In this document: one piece after another, positions 43,749 through 52,583 of the stretch | Position numbering within the stretch: the first letter of the stretch is position 1 | Layout of the letters: each line of letters opens with the position of its first letter | NCBI GenBank assembly: GCA_036821825.1 | Contig: DAISIV010000013.1 | Coordinates: 20,878-84,877, forward strand | DNA length: 64,000 nucleotides | Direction of reading: 5' to 3' | Source of the DNA: CAITZA01 sp937915285 | Lineage (GTDB): Bacteria > Desulfobacterota > Desulfomonilia > Desulfomonilales > Desulfomonilaceae | Program-made: the position numbers and the translations under genes | Notes under the pieces: model-generated | What the model was told of the DNA's origin: nothing | The model's input: only the letters and a program-made list of their open reading frames with translations | Database searches by the model: none

Positions 43749-44741
43749 TCAAAAATAAATCGTCTGCCCGGTATCTATGGCATTGGCCACCAACTCAATC
43801 GCCTTCATGGCTTTAAGCGCACGTTCACCGTCTACAATCGGCTTTTTCCCCGAACGGACGCAATGCACAAACTCCTCAATTTCCAACCTTAAAGGCTCTT
43901 TATTTTCAATTTCGATTTCCTCAGAATGAAAATCCCGCATCACGCAAGTCCCCAACCGGTCAACCATGAGGTTTTCAGCTCTATGCTGGACAAGGGTGCG
44001 ATCAATTGTGTCTGCCTCCAGATAACTCGTCTTCGTGGTCACGGATATAGTTCTGGTCTTTTTTGGGGAGGCCTTGGACGTCACCAGGATCGCCGTTGCT
44101 CCGCTCATGAACTCTATCCTAGTGTAGGCTATGTCGTTGAGTTGTGAAAAGACCGATCTGCCTGAGGCTGAAACGCTCTTGATCTCCGAATCAGCTATCT
44201 CGAGCGCCAGATCGATGTCATGAATGAGAAGATCGTAAAGGACATCCACATCGAGGCACCTGGATCCGTCAAAAGGATTCAGTCGATGCGCGTCAATTGT
44301 GATCACGGTTTCCTGCCCTGATTTAACTAACTCCATAAGCTTGGCCACAGCCGGATTATAGCGCTCTATGTGTCCTACCATAAGAGCCACACCGTTCTTT
44401 CGCGCCCGCTCCACAATCCTTTCTGCATCGTCAGCATTGGCTGCAAGCGGTTTTTCGACCAGCAGGGCCCTCGATTTTTCCAGGCATTTGATCGCTATGT
44501 CATAATGCAGGAATGTAGGAGCGGCAATGGTGAGAGCTTCAACTTCGTCAATCAACTCGTCGAGGGTTGAGAACGCCTTGCATGAATAACGGTCACAAAT
44601 TTCCATGACCCTGATTTCATCGAGGTCATGGAAACCCACGAAATCAACATCACTCATTTGGTTGAGAATTCTGACATGATGCTGGCCCATTACGCCCACA
44701 CCAATCACTCCAACGCGCGTCTTTTTGAGGTCCGTTTTCAT
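43749..44741 (-). CDS. Gfo/Idh/MocA family NAD(P)-dependent oxidoreductase
   Basis: Sugar dehydrogenase-like protein. N-terminal Rossmann fold (RVGVIGVGVMGQHHVRIL), the EKPLAAN motif with the catalytic lysine region, GHIERYNPAV, and a C-terminal alpha/beta domain with DLLIHDIDLAL, where the catalytic histidine usually sits. Substrate unknown; relatives act on UDP-N-acetyl sugars or inositol. The ATG at 44741 is preferred over a TTG at 44777. It lies just upstream of tupBC on the same strand, with a 46-base gap. Confidence 0.88.
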   Translation of the reverse strand: MKTDLKKTRVGVIGVGVMGQHHVRILNQMSDVDFVGFHDLDEIRVMEICDRYSCKAFSTLDELIDEVEALTIAAPTFLHYDIAIKCLEKSRALLVEKPLAANADDAERIVERARKNGVALMVGHIERYNPAVAKLMELVKSGQETVITIDAHRLNPFDGSRCLDVDVLYDLLIHDIDLALEIADSEIKSVSASGRSVFSQLNDIAYTRIEFMSGATAILVTSKASPKKTRTISVTTKTSYLEADTIDRTLVQHRAENLMVDRLGTCVMRDFHSEEIEIENKEPLRLEIEEFVHCVRSGKKPIVDGERALKAMKAIELVANAIDTGQTIYF

Positions 44742-44913
44742 AAAAGAAAAGATACACTTCTGGCGCTCCTTCGTCAAAGGTTTAGAGGTTTACTTTATCA
44801 ACTCAGTTGTGGTTAAATGTCCTCGCTCGGAAAGATGTGGCTACTGTTGTGATAGACGTCCTGTGTCTTAATTTTTGCTGAAAAACTTTAAATTCGACTT
44901 GAGGGAGGAGCCC

Positions 44914-46029
44914 ATGGTGCGCATCGTGTCTTTCTCGTTGACCCTGTTGGCATTAATGTTTTCCCTTGCTTCAGCATCAGATCCCATCAACGTTGGGGCT
45001 CTCTTGCCCATGACTGGCAGCGTTGCCGCATTCGGACAAATGGGATGGGATGGGTTTCAGACAGCTCGAAAGATTCAGCCACAAGCCTTGGGCAGACCTG
45101 TTGAATTAAAACTTTCGGATACCAAATCGGACAAGGTCGATTCTGCAAACGCGATGTCACGACTGATTGAGCGGGAAAAAGTTGTGGCGGTGCTTGGTGA
45201 AATGATTTCCGGAGACACCATAGCAGCCTCGGATTATTCCGAACGAGCCAAAATTCCCATGATTTCCCCCACCGCGACCAACCCAATAGTCACTCAGGGA
45301 AAGAAATTCGTTTTCAGGGTCTGTTTCATAGATCCTGAACAGGGAAGGGTCGGCGCCAGGCTGGCCATTGATAACCTCAAGGCAAAAACTGCCGCAATAA
45401 TCTATGACATCTCACAGGACTACTGTGTAGGGCTTAAGACATTTTTCCAGAGGGAATTCACCCAGTCTGGAGGAAAGATTGTCTCTGAAACCATGTTCAA
45501 GACAGGTGACAGGGACTTCACCCCACAACTCAGCCGGATCAAGTCATTGAATCCAGATGTCATTTACGCCCCCATTTACTATACTGAGTGCGCCCTGATC
45601 GCTAAACAGGCCCGGGAAATGGGTCTTACAGCTCCGATCCTAGCCGGGGATGGTGTGCAGGCGCCGGAACTCATGCAGCTTGGCGGAAAGGATGTTGAAG
45701 GACTGTACTTTACCGCCCATTTCCACGAAGACATGGTCGAAACCCCCATCGCAAAGAAATTTCTCGAGCTTTTCAGGAAAGAAACAGGAAAAGAGCTGGA
45801 TTCCTACTCGGCCCAGGCCGCTGACGCATACTTCCTTCTTATTGACGCTATTAACCGTGCCGGGTCGGCGGACCCACAAAAAATACGTGATGCGATTGTC
45901 GAAACCAAGGATTTCAATGGCGTGACCGGTAAGATAACCATGAAACCGGATGGAAACGCTATCAAGGCAATGGTCGTGAATAAGGTAAAAGATGGAAAGT
46001 TTGCCTATGTCACAACCATAATGCCATGA
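44914..46029 (+). CDS. livK: Branched-chain amino acid-type ABC substrate-binding protein
   Basis: Periplasmic receptor for the LIV importer encoded by the next four genes. Signal peptide MVRIVSFSLTLLALMFSLASA, then INVGALLPMTGSVAAFG, KVVAVLGEMISGDTIAASD, MISPTATNPIVTQG and DSYSAQAADAYFLLIDAINRAG. Start chosen at 44914 behind GGGAGGAG. In this lineage such receptors may bind other amino acids or aromatic acids, so the ligand is not certain. Confidence 0.93.
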   Translation: MVRIVSFSLTLLALMFSLASASDPINVGALLPMTGSVAAFGQMGWDGFQTARKIQPQALGRPVELKLSDTKSDKVDSANAMSRLIEREKVVAVLGEMISGDTIAASDYSERAKIPMISPTATNPIVTQGKKFVFRVCFIDPEQGRVGARLAIDNLKAKTAAIIYDISQDYCVGLKTFFQREFTQSGGKIVSETMFKTGDRDFTPQLSRIKSLNPDVIYAPIYYTECALIAKQAREMGLTAPILAGDGVQAPELMQLGGKDVEGLYFTAHFHEDMVETPIAKKFLELFRKETGKELDSYSAQAADAYFLLIDAINRAGSADPQKIRDAIVETKDFNGVTGKITMKPDGNAIKAMVVNKVKDGKFAYVTTIMP

Positions 46030-46166
46030 ACATGGTTTCATGAAATTTTTTCGGATAATCAGGCCAACACGGGCTGGTCGTGGTGATCAAATCTGCGCGA
46101 AGACTGTTTCAGGAAGTTGATATGTTTCAGACCACATTTTAAATTGTCACTTCCAAAGGCACAAAA

Positions 46167-47054
46167 GTGGACATCGGCTTTGCTACTCAACAAATAATTT
46201 ACGGGCTCACAGTCGGTTGTCTTTACGGTCTGTTAGCCATTGGCTATACAATGGTTTACGGAGTCCTGAGACTGATCAATTTTGCTCATGGCGACCTATT
46301 GATGGTTTCGGCCTACGTGGCATTTTTTGGGATTGTCATTTTTAGTTTTCCCTGGCCACTTGCTTTTGCTGGAGCCGCCCTGATCACTGGTTTTATCGGC
46401 ATCCTAATAGATCGGGGCGCCTATAAGCCTATTAGAAAAAGCCCAAGAATCAGCGCCTTGATTACTGCGATCGGAGTGTCCTTTCTGCTTGAAAATCTGG
46501 CCCTTGTTATCATTGGCGGTCGACCGAAACCATTTCCCATTCCAATGCTATTTGAAGGCTCCCTGTCGGTCGGGCAGGTGAAATTACCAATCCTGTCCAT
46601 CTGGGTGCTGGCTGTGACAACTGTGTTGTTGATGATAGTGCTCGCCATCATCAACAAAACCAGGATAGGGATGGCCATGAGAGCCCTGTCCAGAGACATG
46701 GAAACAGTTTCATTGATGGGGATAGATGTGAACCGCGTAATTTCGTTCACCTTTGCCTTAGGCTCCATGCTGGCTGCTTTTGGCGGTGTAATGTGGTGCA
46801 TGAAGTATCCTGCCATAGAACCTTTCATGGGAGTTATTCCGGGATTGAAAGCTTTTGTGGCGGCAGTGCTGGGTGGCATAGGAAATGTCACCGGCGCAGC
46901 TATAGGCGGCCTGATACTGGGTTTGGCCGAAGTGTTGATAGTGGCTGTGCAACCTGACTGGTCGGGATATCGGGACGCCATTGCTTTTTGCATAATGATA
47001 TTCATCCTGTTGACCAGGCCAACAGGCATCATGGGCCAGAAGTTACCCGATTGA
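46167..47054 (+). CDS. livH: LIV-type ABC transporter permease LivH
   Basis: Inner membrane channel subunit with eight or so helices; the family segments GLTVGCLYGLLAIGYTMVYG, LRLINFAHGDLLM and VAAVLGGIGNVTGAAIGG are clear. GTG start. It works with LivM and the ATPases LivG/LivF. Confidence 0.94.
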   Translation: MDIGFATQQIIYGLTVGCLYGLLAIGYTMVYGVLRLINFAHGDLLMVSAYVAFFGIVIFSFPWPLAFAGAALITGFIGILIDRGAYKPIRKSPRISALITAIGVSFLLENLALVIIGGRPKPFPIPMLFEGSLSVGQVKLPILSIWVLAVTTVLLMIVLAIINKTRIGMAMRALSRDMETVSLMGIDVNRVISFTFALGSMLAAFGGVMWCMKYPAIEPFMGVIPGLKAFVAAVLGGIGNVTGAAIGGLILGLAEVLIVAVQPDWSGYRDAIAFCIMIFILLTRPTGIMGQKLPD

Positions 47055-47086
47055 TCTGTTGGTAAATCTGGAGGGCTAATATCTAA

Positions 47087-48151
47087 TTGGTGAAGGAAAA
47101 CCCGACAAGAGACAAACTTTTGACCTATATGGCCGTGGCGGCGTTGTTGATTTTTTTGTGGTACGCCGAAAGCCATTTCAGCCAATACAGCCTCAGAATT
47201 ATAAATAATATCGGCATATTCATTGTTCTGGCAGTTAGTTATAACCTGATTAACGGGATCGCCGGACAATTTTCTCTTGGAACTAACGCCTTTCTGGCCG
47301 TCGGGGCTTATACCAGCGCTATTTTCACCTTGTCCCCCGAAGAAAAGATCAGATCATTCATCATTGAGCCAATGATATGGCCGTTGTCCGAGATCAGTCT
47401 TTCCTTTCCCCTTTCCCTTTTGCTGGCCGGAGTGGTCACAGCGCTTATAGCATTGTTAGTGGCGCTGCCGGTTTTCAGGGTTCGCGGTGATTACCTGGCT
47501 ATTGTTACGCTGGGATTTGGTGAAGTGGTTCAGGTTGTTACCAATAATGTCGTTTCAGTAACCAACGGTCCGCTCGGGATCAAGGGGCTGGCGCCACACA
47601 CCAACATATGGTGGAGCTGGGGAATCTGCATATTTACCGTTTATTGTGTGGTCAGGCTTATAAACTCTAGCTATGGGCGGGCCATGAAGGCAGTCAGGGA
47701 AGACGAAACGGCTGCTGAAGCAATGGGTATCAACGCCTTCCGGATTAAAACGCTGGCGTTTACTTGCAGCGCATTTTTTCAGGGTGTCGCTGGCGGTTTA
47801 TTGGCCCACCTCATCACAACAATATCTCCCTCTCTCTTCACTTTCATGCTCACGTTCAATTTGTTGATCATTATTGTCATAGGTGGTCTGGGAAGCACTA
47901 CCGGCGCAGTACTTTCCGCCATTTTGATCACATGGGGCTCAGAGGCTTTGAGAATAGTTGAGGAACCTTTCACATTCTTCGGCTACGATTATTCTGGAAT
48001 ACCTGGCATGAGAATGGTGTTGTTCAGCATAATTCTAATCCTGGTGATGCTATTCGCGCGTCGCGGAATCATGGGGAGAAACGAATTCAAATGGTCGGTA
48101 TTGCTCAACCGGTTCGGTCGGCAGTCTAAATCTGAGGCAAGAACTTCATGA
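47087..48151 (+). CDS. livM: LIV-type ABC transporter permease LivM
   Basis: 354-residue partner channel subunit: NLINGIAGQFSLGTNAFLAVGAY, RGDYLAIVTLGFGEV, NGPLGIKGL and EDETAAEAMGIN are diagnostic. Start at TTG 47087 or GTG 47090 behind GGAGGG. The stop overlaps the livG ATG by four bases. Confidence 0.94.
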   Translation: MVKENPTRDKLLTYMAVAALLIFLWYAESHFSQYSLRIINNIGIFIVLAVSYNLINGIAGQFSLGTNAFLAVGAYTSAIFTLSPEEKIRSFIIEPMIWPLSEISLSFPLSLLLAGVVTALIALLVALPVFRVRGDYLAIVTLGFGEVVQVVTNNVVSVTNGPLGIKGLAPHTNIWWSWGICIFTVYCVVRLINSSYGRAMKAVREDETAAEAMGINAFRIKTLAFTCSAFFQGVAGGLLAHLITTISPSLFTFMLTFNLLIIIVIGGLGSTTGAVLSAILITWGSEALRIVEEPFTFFGYDYSGIPGMRMVLFSIILILVMLFARRGIMGRNEFKWSVLLNRFGRQSKSEARTS

Positions 48152-48915
48152 GCGGGAACCTTTTAAGAATCGAGTCCCTGGTTGTTCAGTTCGGGGGGGT
48201 ATGCGCAGTCAATGGCCTGAATCTCGAGATTGAGAATTCTGAAATCATTGGACTGATTGGTCCCAACGGGGCGGGAAAGACCACTGCCTTTAATGTCATT
48301 ACAGGAATGGTGAAACCGACTACCGGAAAGGTGTATTTCCTCAATAACGAGATCACGGGTAAAACGGCTCCATTTATAGCCAGAAGCGGAATAGCACGAA
48401 CTTTTCAGAATATACGGCTGTACGATGACCTCACAGTCATTGAAAACGTTATGGTAGCAGCCCATTCATCAGTATCGTACTCATTCCCGGAGGCCATACT
48501 GGGTATTGGTCGTTTTGGCCGGGACGAGAGACGTATCAGAATAAAATCCATGGAACTTCTGGAAATGATGGGCTTGGAACGTCTGGCCTCAGAGAAGGCT
48601 GATTCCCTGCCGTATGGTTCACAGAGAAAGCTTGAAATAGCCCGCGCGCTCGCTCTGGAACCAAAACTCCTGTTACTGGACGAACCCGTGGCAGGAATGA
48701 ACCCAGCGGAAACCTCAGACTTTGCTGAATTCATTCTGAAACTTAGGGACAACATGACCATTGGAATCGGTCTGATTGAACACGACATGAGTTTTGTAAT
48801 GAATGTTTGTGACAGGATGAAGGTGATAGACCACGGGGTTGAAATCGCATGGGGCGATCCTCAGCATATTCGAAACAACCAGCGGGTAATTAAGGCTTAT
48901 CTAGGGGAAGGTTAA
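48148..48915 (+). CDS. livG: LIV-type ABC transporter ATPase LivG
   Basis: First of two ATPases: Walker A GPNGAGKTT, GIARTFQNIRLY, the signature-equivalent LPYGSQRKLEIARAL, Walker B LLLLDEPVAGMN and IEHDMSFVM. It ends 21 bases before livF. Confidence 0.95.
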   Translation: MSGNLLRIESLVVQFGGVCAVNGLNLEIENSEIIGLIGPNGAGKTTAFNVITGMVKPTTGKVYFLNNEITGKTAPFIARSGIARTFQNIRLYDDLTVIENVMVAAHSSVSYSFPEAILGIGRFGRDERRIRIKSMELLEMMGLERLASEKADSLPYGSQRKLEIARALALEPKLLLLDEPVAGMNPAETSDFAEFILKLRDNMTIGIGLIEHDMSFVMNVCDRMKVIDHGVEIAWGDPQHIRNNQRVIKAYLGEG

Positions 48916-48936
48916 AAGAACACAGGCGAAAAAGAA

Positions 48937-49668
48937 ATGCTGCAGGTCGAGGATCTACATGTCAGTTACGGTGGGATCAAAGCTTTGAAAGGGATTTCGA
49001 TCGAAGTCGGTCCTGGAGAAATAGTGTCTTTATTGGGCTCGAATGGCGCGGGCAAAAGCACCACGGTGAGGGCAATATCAGGATTGGTACCAATAGGCTC
49101 CGGGGAAATAAGCTTTAATGGAATCAGACTGAAAGGCATGAGTCCACACAAGATTCAGCGACTTGGGTTGGCTCATGTGCCCGAGGGAAGAAAAGTGTTC
49201 GCCAACCTTACAGTCAACGAAAATTTGCTCATGGGGGCTTACAACAATCATGATAAGTCCGACATACTGAAGCTGCTTTTTCGATTTTTCAGTATATTTC
49301 CCGCTTTGAACGATAAGAGACAACAATTGGCCGGGACGCTTTCCGGTGGGGAACAGCAAATGTTGGCAATAGGAAGGGCCATGATGTCCAAACCTAAAAT
49401 GCTGGTAATGGATGAGCCATCGCTGGGACTCGCCCCCCTAGTCGTAAGTGATGTATTCAATGTCATAAAACAAATACGGACCGAAGGCGTGACAGTACTG
49501 CTGATAGAACAAAACGCCAATGCAGCTCTCAAGATTTCGGACTATGCGTTTCTTCTGGAAAACGGAAGACTGTCCCTGGAAGGAAAAGGGCTGGAGCTAC
49601 TAAATGACCCGCGTGTAAAGTCAGCTTACTTGGGAGATACAAATTATAAAGCGGTTTTTGACAACTAA
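48937..49668 (+). CDS. livF: LIV-type ABC transporter ATPase LivF
   Basis: Second ATPase: Walker A LGSNGAGKSTT, AHVPEGRKVFANLTV, LSGGEQQMLAIGRA, Walker B LLVMDEPSLGL-like VMDEPSLGLAP, and IEQNANAAL. It closes the livKHMGF operon and is followed by a structured region and terminator. Confidence 0.95.
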   Translation: MLQVEDLHVSYGGIKALKGISIEVGPGEIVSLLGSNGAGKSTTVRAISGLVPIGSGEISFNGIRLKGMSPHKIQRLGLAHVPEGRKVFANLTVNENLLMGAYNNHDKSDILKLLFRFFSIFPALNDKRQQLAGTLSGGEQQMLAIGRAMMSKPKMLVMDEPSLGLAPLVVSDVFNVIKQIRTEGVTVLLIEQNANAALKISDYAFLLENGRLSLEGKGLELLNDPRVKSAYLGDTNYKAVFDN

Positions 49669-49756
49669 ATTGTCAGGAAAACCTCACTTTTCTGATTCAT
49701 AATTAATAAAAACCACAAGAAGATGCTTGACTCTTTTTGTATGTACTGATAGCAAG

Positions 49757-49845
49757 AAGCCGGCCTCAACCTCGGGGGAGGGAGGGGCCTTTAAACCGGC
49801 GAACCGGAGGGCGAGTTTAACAGCCTCACCTCCGGTTTATTTTAT
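49757..49845 (+). terminator. Structured segment with terminator after livF
   Basis: AACCGGAGG (49802-49810) pairs with CCTCCGGTT (49829-49837), reinforced by GAG/CTC, followed by TATTTTATT. Just upstream, GCCGG near 49759 and CCGGC near 49795 can form another stem around a very G-rich loop. The second part is a terminator by itself. The first may extend it or belong to a small RNA. Confidence 0.65.
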
Positions 49846-49885
49846 TCCAAATCTGCGCCTGTTCCTCCTAAGATTGAATCCGGAC

Positions 49886-49914
49886 TTTACATAAAGTTTA
49901 TAATGTTTTATAAA
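49886..49914 (+). promoter_or_regulatory. Sigma-70-type promoter for lepB
   Basis: TTTACA (49886-49891) and TATAAA (49909-49914) are spaced 17 bases, about 40 bases upstream of the lepB start. Confidence 0.65.
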
Positions 49915-49955
49915 AACAATTTACGTTATGGCATTTGGTTGCATGGCGCAGGCGG

Positions 49956-50624
49956 ATGAGTTTATCAAAGAAAGAGCGTGAAATGGTTGGAAAGACAAAG
50001 GTGGAGGAAGTTGATCGAAAATCTCAACGCACTCTCCTTCAAGAATATACCGAGGCTCTGGTTATAGCCATAATTCTGGCGATACTCATAAGGGCCCTCT
50101 TTGTTCAGGCATTCAAAATACCCTCCGGATCGATGGAGCCAACCCTCCTGATTGGCGACCATATTCTGGTAAGCAAGCTTATTTACGGGGTAAAGGCGCC
50201 TTTCACGAACACTAGATTCCCGGCAATTTTTAAACCCGAACGTGGTGACGTAATAGTCTTTGTCTATCCGGAAGACAGAACCAAGGATTTTATCAAGAGA
50301 GTGGTAGCAGTTGGTGGCGACACCGTGGAGATCAGGAACAAGCGCTTGTATGTTAATGGTCAGGAAACCATTATGCCTCAGGCGAGGTTTTACAGTAACG
50401 TCACAATGCCTGGAGACATCAGTCCGCGGGATAATCTTGCTCCTACAAAAGTTCCGGACGGTTTCCTGTTTGTGCTGGGGGACAACAGGGACTTCAGCCA
50501 TGATAGCAGGTTCTGGGGTTTTGTGCCCGTAGAGGATGTCAAAGGCAAAGCCTTCCTCATTTATTATTCATCACAGGATCTTGCTGATGTCAGGTGGAGC
50601 AGGCTTCTGAATTGGATCAGATAG
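49956..50624 (+). CDS. lepB: Signal peptidase I
   Basis: Cleaves signal peptides of exported proteins at the periplasmic membrane face. One N-terminal membrane anchor (ALVIAIILAILIRALFVQAF) precedes box B SGSMEPTL with the nucleophile Ser59 and box D FIKRVVAVGGD with general base Lys114 (numbering from 49956), then GDNRDFSHDSRFWGFV (box E). Starts at 49956 or 49983 are both possible. Convergent with the LysR gene. Confidence 0.95.
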   Translation: MSLSKKEREMVGKTKVEEVDRKSQRTLLQEYTEALVIAIILAILIRALFVQAFKIPSGSMEPTLLIGDHILVSKLIYGVKAPFTNTRFPAIFKPERGDVIVFVYPEDRTKDFIKRVVAVGGDTVEIRNKRLYVNGQETIMPQARFYSNVTMPGDISPRDNLAPTKVPDGFLFVLGDNRDFSHDSRFWGFVPVEDVKGKAFLIYYSSQDLADVRWSRLLNWIR

Positions 50625-50647
50625 ACTTCATGGCTCTTTTTGAAGTC
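50624..50647. terminator. Short hairpin between lepB and the LysR gene
   Basis: GACTTCA (50624-50630) pairs with TGAAGTC (50641-50647), loop of ten including TTTT. It begins at the lepB stop and abuts the LysR stop. Weak terminator at best. Confidence 0.4.
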
Positions 50648-51568
50648 TCAGGCTACAGGACTATCCTGGTTCAGTTTGGCCAGCTCACTGTCAAGAAATC
50701 TGTTGAATGATTCGCAGATGGGGCAAATCCTTCTGTTTTTTCTGGTAACAGTATAGAGCGGTCTTCTAAACCTTAAGCCAGAAATAACACAGGACCCGAG
50801 TGTTCCGGTCAGCAGCTCATACGAGACTGCATGAACCGACATAAAGGACACTCCAATACCTGATTTAACCCCTTGTTTTACAGCTTCAGCGTCTCCCATT
50901 TCTGCCGCCACATTGAGATGGGAGATGTCGATCCCATTCTGGGACAAAATCCTTAAAGTGACCGATCTGGTTCCCGACCCGTGTTGCCTCAGAATAATCG
51001 GCTCGGATTCGAGTTCCTGCAGGCTGATGTGTTCCAGTCCGGCCCAGGGGTGATCCGGCGGTGTTATCAGAATTAACTCGTCTTCAATTAATTCGGTGAA
51101 TATGAGCTTTCTGTCATTTCGAGGTGACCCGACGTACCCAACCTCGATTGAGCCGTCAAGCACCTGGTCGATGATCTCGGATGTTGCCGATATCTTCATC
51201 ATTATCTGCACTTCCGGGTTCAGCGACTTGAATGCTCCAAGATACTTGGGTAGGACATAGGCCCCAGGCACACTACTGGCTCCCACAAGAAGAGTCCCTG
51301 ATATCTTGCCGTTAAACTGTTCGAGGGCCTGGATTGCTTCCCTGTAGGTTCTGACTATTTGTTTTGCATACTGGCTGAAAACTTTTCCTGCTGGCGTTGC
51401 GCCAACTTCACGTCCGAGTCGGTCAACCAGACGCTCATTCACCGCCTCCTCAAGACATTTTATATGTTCGCTTACTGTTGGCTGAGAAAGATCTAGAGAT
51501 TCAGCCGCTTTTGTGAAACTACGTAATTCGATAACCTTGAGAAATACTTCTAAACGTTTAATATCCAT
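50648..51568 (-). CDS. LysR family transcriptional regulator, possibly selenium-metabolism-associated type
   Basis: N-terminal winged helix-turn-helix (DIKRLEVFLKVIELRSFTKAAESLDLSQPTVSEH as the standard LysR start) and a C-terminal periplasmic-binding-like effector domain. FNGKISGTLLVGASSVPGAYVLPKYL followed by EIIDQVLDGSIEVGYVGS resembles the LysR subgroup linked to selenium metabolism in anaerobes, as I recall it. No selenium gene is adjacent, so the subgroup is tentative. The divergent target usually next to LysR genes is missing; the neighbour upstream is a co-directional membrane oxygenase. Confidence 0.88.
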   Translation of the reverse strand: MDIKRLEVFLKVIELRSFTKAAESLDLSQPTVSEHIKCLEEAVNERLVDRLGREVGATPAGKVFSQYAKQIVRTYREAIQALEQFNGKISGTLLVGASSVPGAYVLPKYLGAFKSLNPEVQIMMKISATSEIIDQVLDGSIEVGYVGSPRNDRKLIFTELIEDELILITPPDHPWAGLEHISLQELESEPIILRQHGSGTRSVTLRILSQNGIDISHLNVAAEMGDAEAVKQGVKSGIGVSFMSVHAVSYELLTGTLGSCVISGLRFRRPLYTVTRKNRRICPICESFNRFLDSELAKLNQDSPVA

Positions 51569-51609
51569 TTCAGCAAAACCTGTGTCCTCAAAGACCTTCC
51601 GGATGCGGC

Positions 51610-52449
51610 TTATCCCTGTCCCCTTCTGTTTATGGCATACGAGCCCTGTGGTCCCCTGAAAGGTAGAATCAGGAGGTCCAGAAAGCCGAGCCTGGAAGGA
51701 TTTCTGAATTGATTGAGCCCGATGGTCATGTCAATGTGCCCTTTTCTGGGCTGGCCACGGTATGTGCCCATGAGCCTGTCCCACCAGGGAAGACTGAAAC
51801 CGAAATTGCTGTTAGTCTCGGTCGGAAAAACAGAATGATGAACTCGGTGCATGTCAGGCGTTACCACAAACAGCCTTAAAACAGCGTCAGTATCCACCGG
51901 AATCTTGATGTTACCATGATTGAACATGGAAGTGGCGTTGAGCAGGATTTCGAATATCACAACCCCCAGAGCTGGAGTCCCCAGTGCAATGATCGCGGCC
52001 CCTTTTACAAGCATGGATAACAGCATCTCCAAGGGGTGAAAACGGGTTCCTGTCGTAACATCAATGTCCATGTCGGCGTGATGCATCATGTGCAGACGCC
52101 AGAGGCTCGGGATTGCGTGAAACATCACATGTTGAAGGTATATTACAAAATCCAGCGCTATGACGGATAGCAGCACAGACATCCAGTATGGCATGGCGAT
52201 GGCGTTAAAGAGTCCCCATTGATGGCTTGACACGAAAAGGGCTATTCCTACTGCGCCAGCGGAAAAGAAAAGTCTTATAAAAAAGGTGTTGACCAGGATT
52301 ATTCCTATGTTGGCGAACCACCTGGCCGATTTCGATGTAGTGAGGGTGCGTCGTGGGGATAGCGCTTCAGCGATGCCGACAGCAGAAAATATGCCCAAAA
52401 AAAATATCAGCCTGATTAAGGCTTCATTATCTGACACAAATTCCGTCAT
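51610..52449 (-). CDS. Sterol desaturase/fatty acid hydroxylase superfamily membrane protein
   Basis: 279 residues, four or more membrane helices, and the di-iron histidine motifs HVMFH, HMMHHAD, a central HPLE/FNHGN pair and HRVHHS. These enzymes hydroxylate or desaturate lipids using O2, or in some cases act on ether lipids. In a probably anaerobic organism an oxygen-dependent reaction is notable. GGGGGA precedes the ATG. It ends 42 bases before the LysR start. Confidence 0.9.
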   Translation of the reverse strand: MTEFVSDNEALIRLIFFLGIFSAVGIAEALSPRRTLTTSKSARWFANIGIILVNTFFIRLFFSAGAVGIALFVSSHQWGLFNAIAMPYWMSVLLSVIALDFVIYLQHVMFHAIPSLWRLHMMHHADMDIDVTTGTRFHPLEMLLSMLVKGAAIIALGTPALGVVIFEILLNATSMFNHGNIKIPVDTDAVLRLFVVTPDMHRVHHSVFPTETNSNFGFSLPWWDRLMGTYRGQPRKGHIDMTIGLNQFRNPSRLGFLDLLILPFRGPQGSYAINRRGQG

Positions 52450-52488
52450 TTTGATACATCCCCCTTTGCAGACTTATCCAGAATGAGG

Positions 52489-52560
52489 CGGGACGGCGAC
52501 GCTAACTTTAAGAAAGGTTTTCCTGATGACTACCCTTTTAAATAGCTCTACGCCGTCCCG
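52489..52560. repeat. Perfect 10-bp inverted repeat with 52-base loop
   Basis: CGGGACGGCG (52489-52498) and CGCCGTCCCG (52551-52560) are exact reverse complements. Neither end carries a T-run. It occupies the whole gap between apgM and the sterol-desaturase gene. A transcript from apgM would form a long-loop stem. No second copy was noticed in the window. Confidence 0.6.
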
Positions 52561-52583
52561 TTCACTGTTGCAGAATCTGCTAT

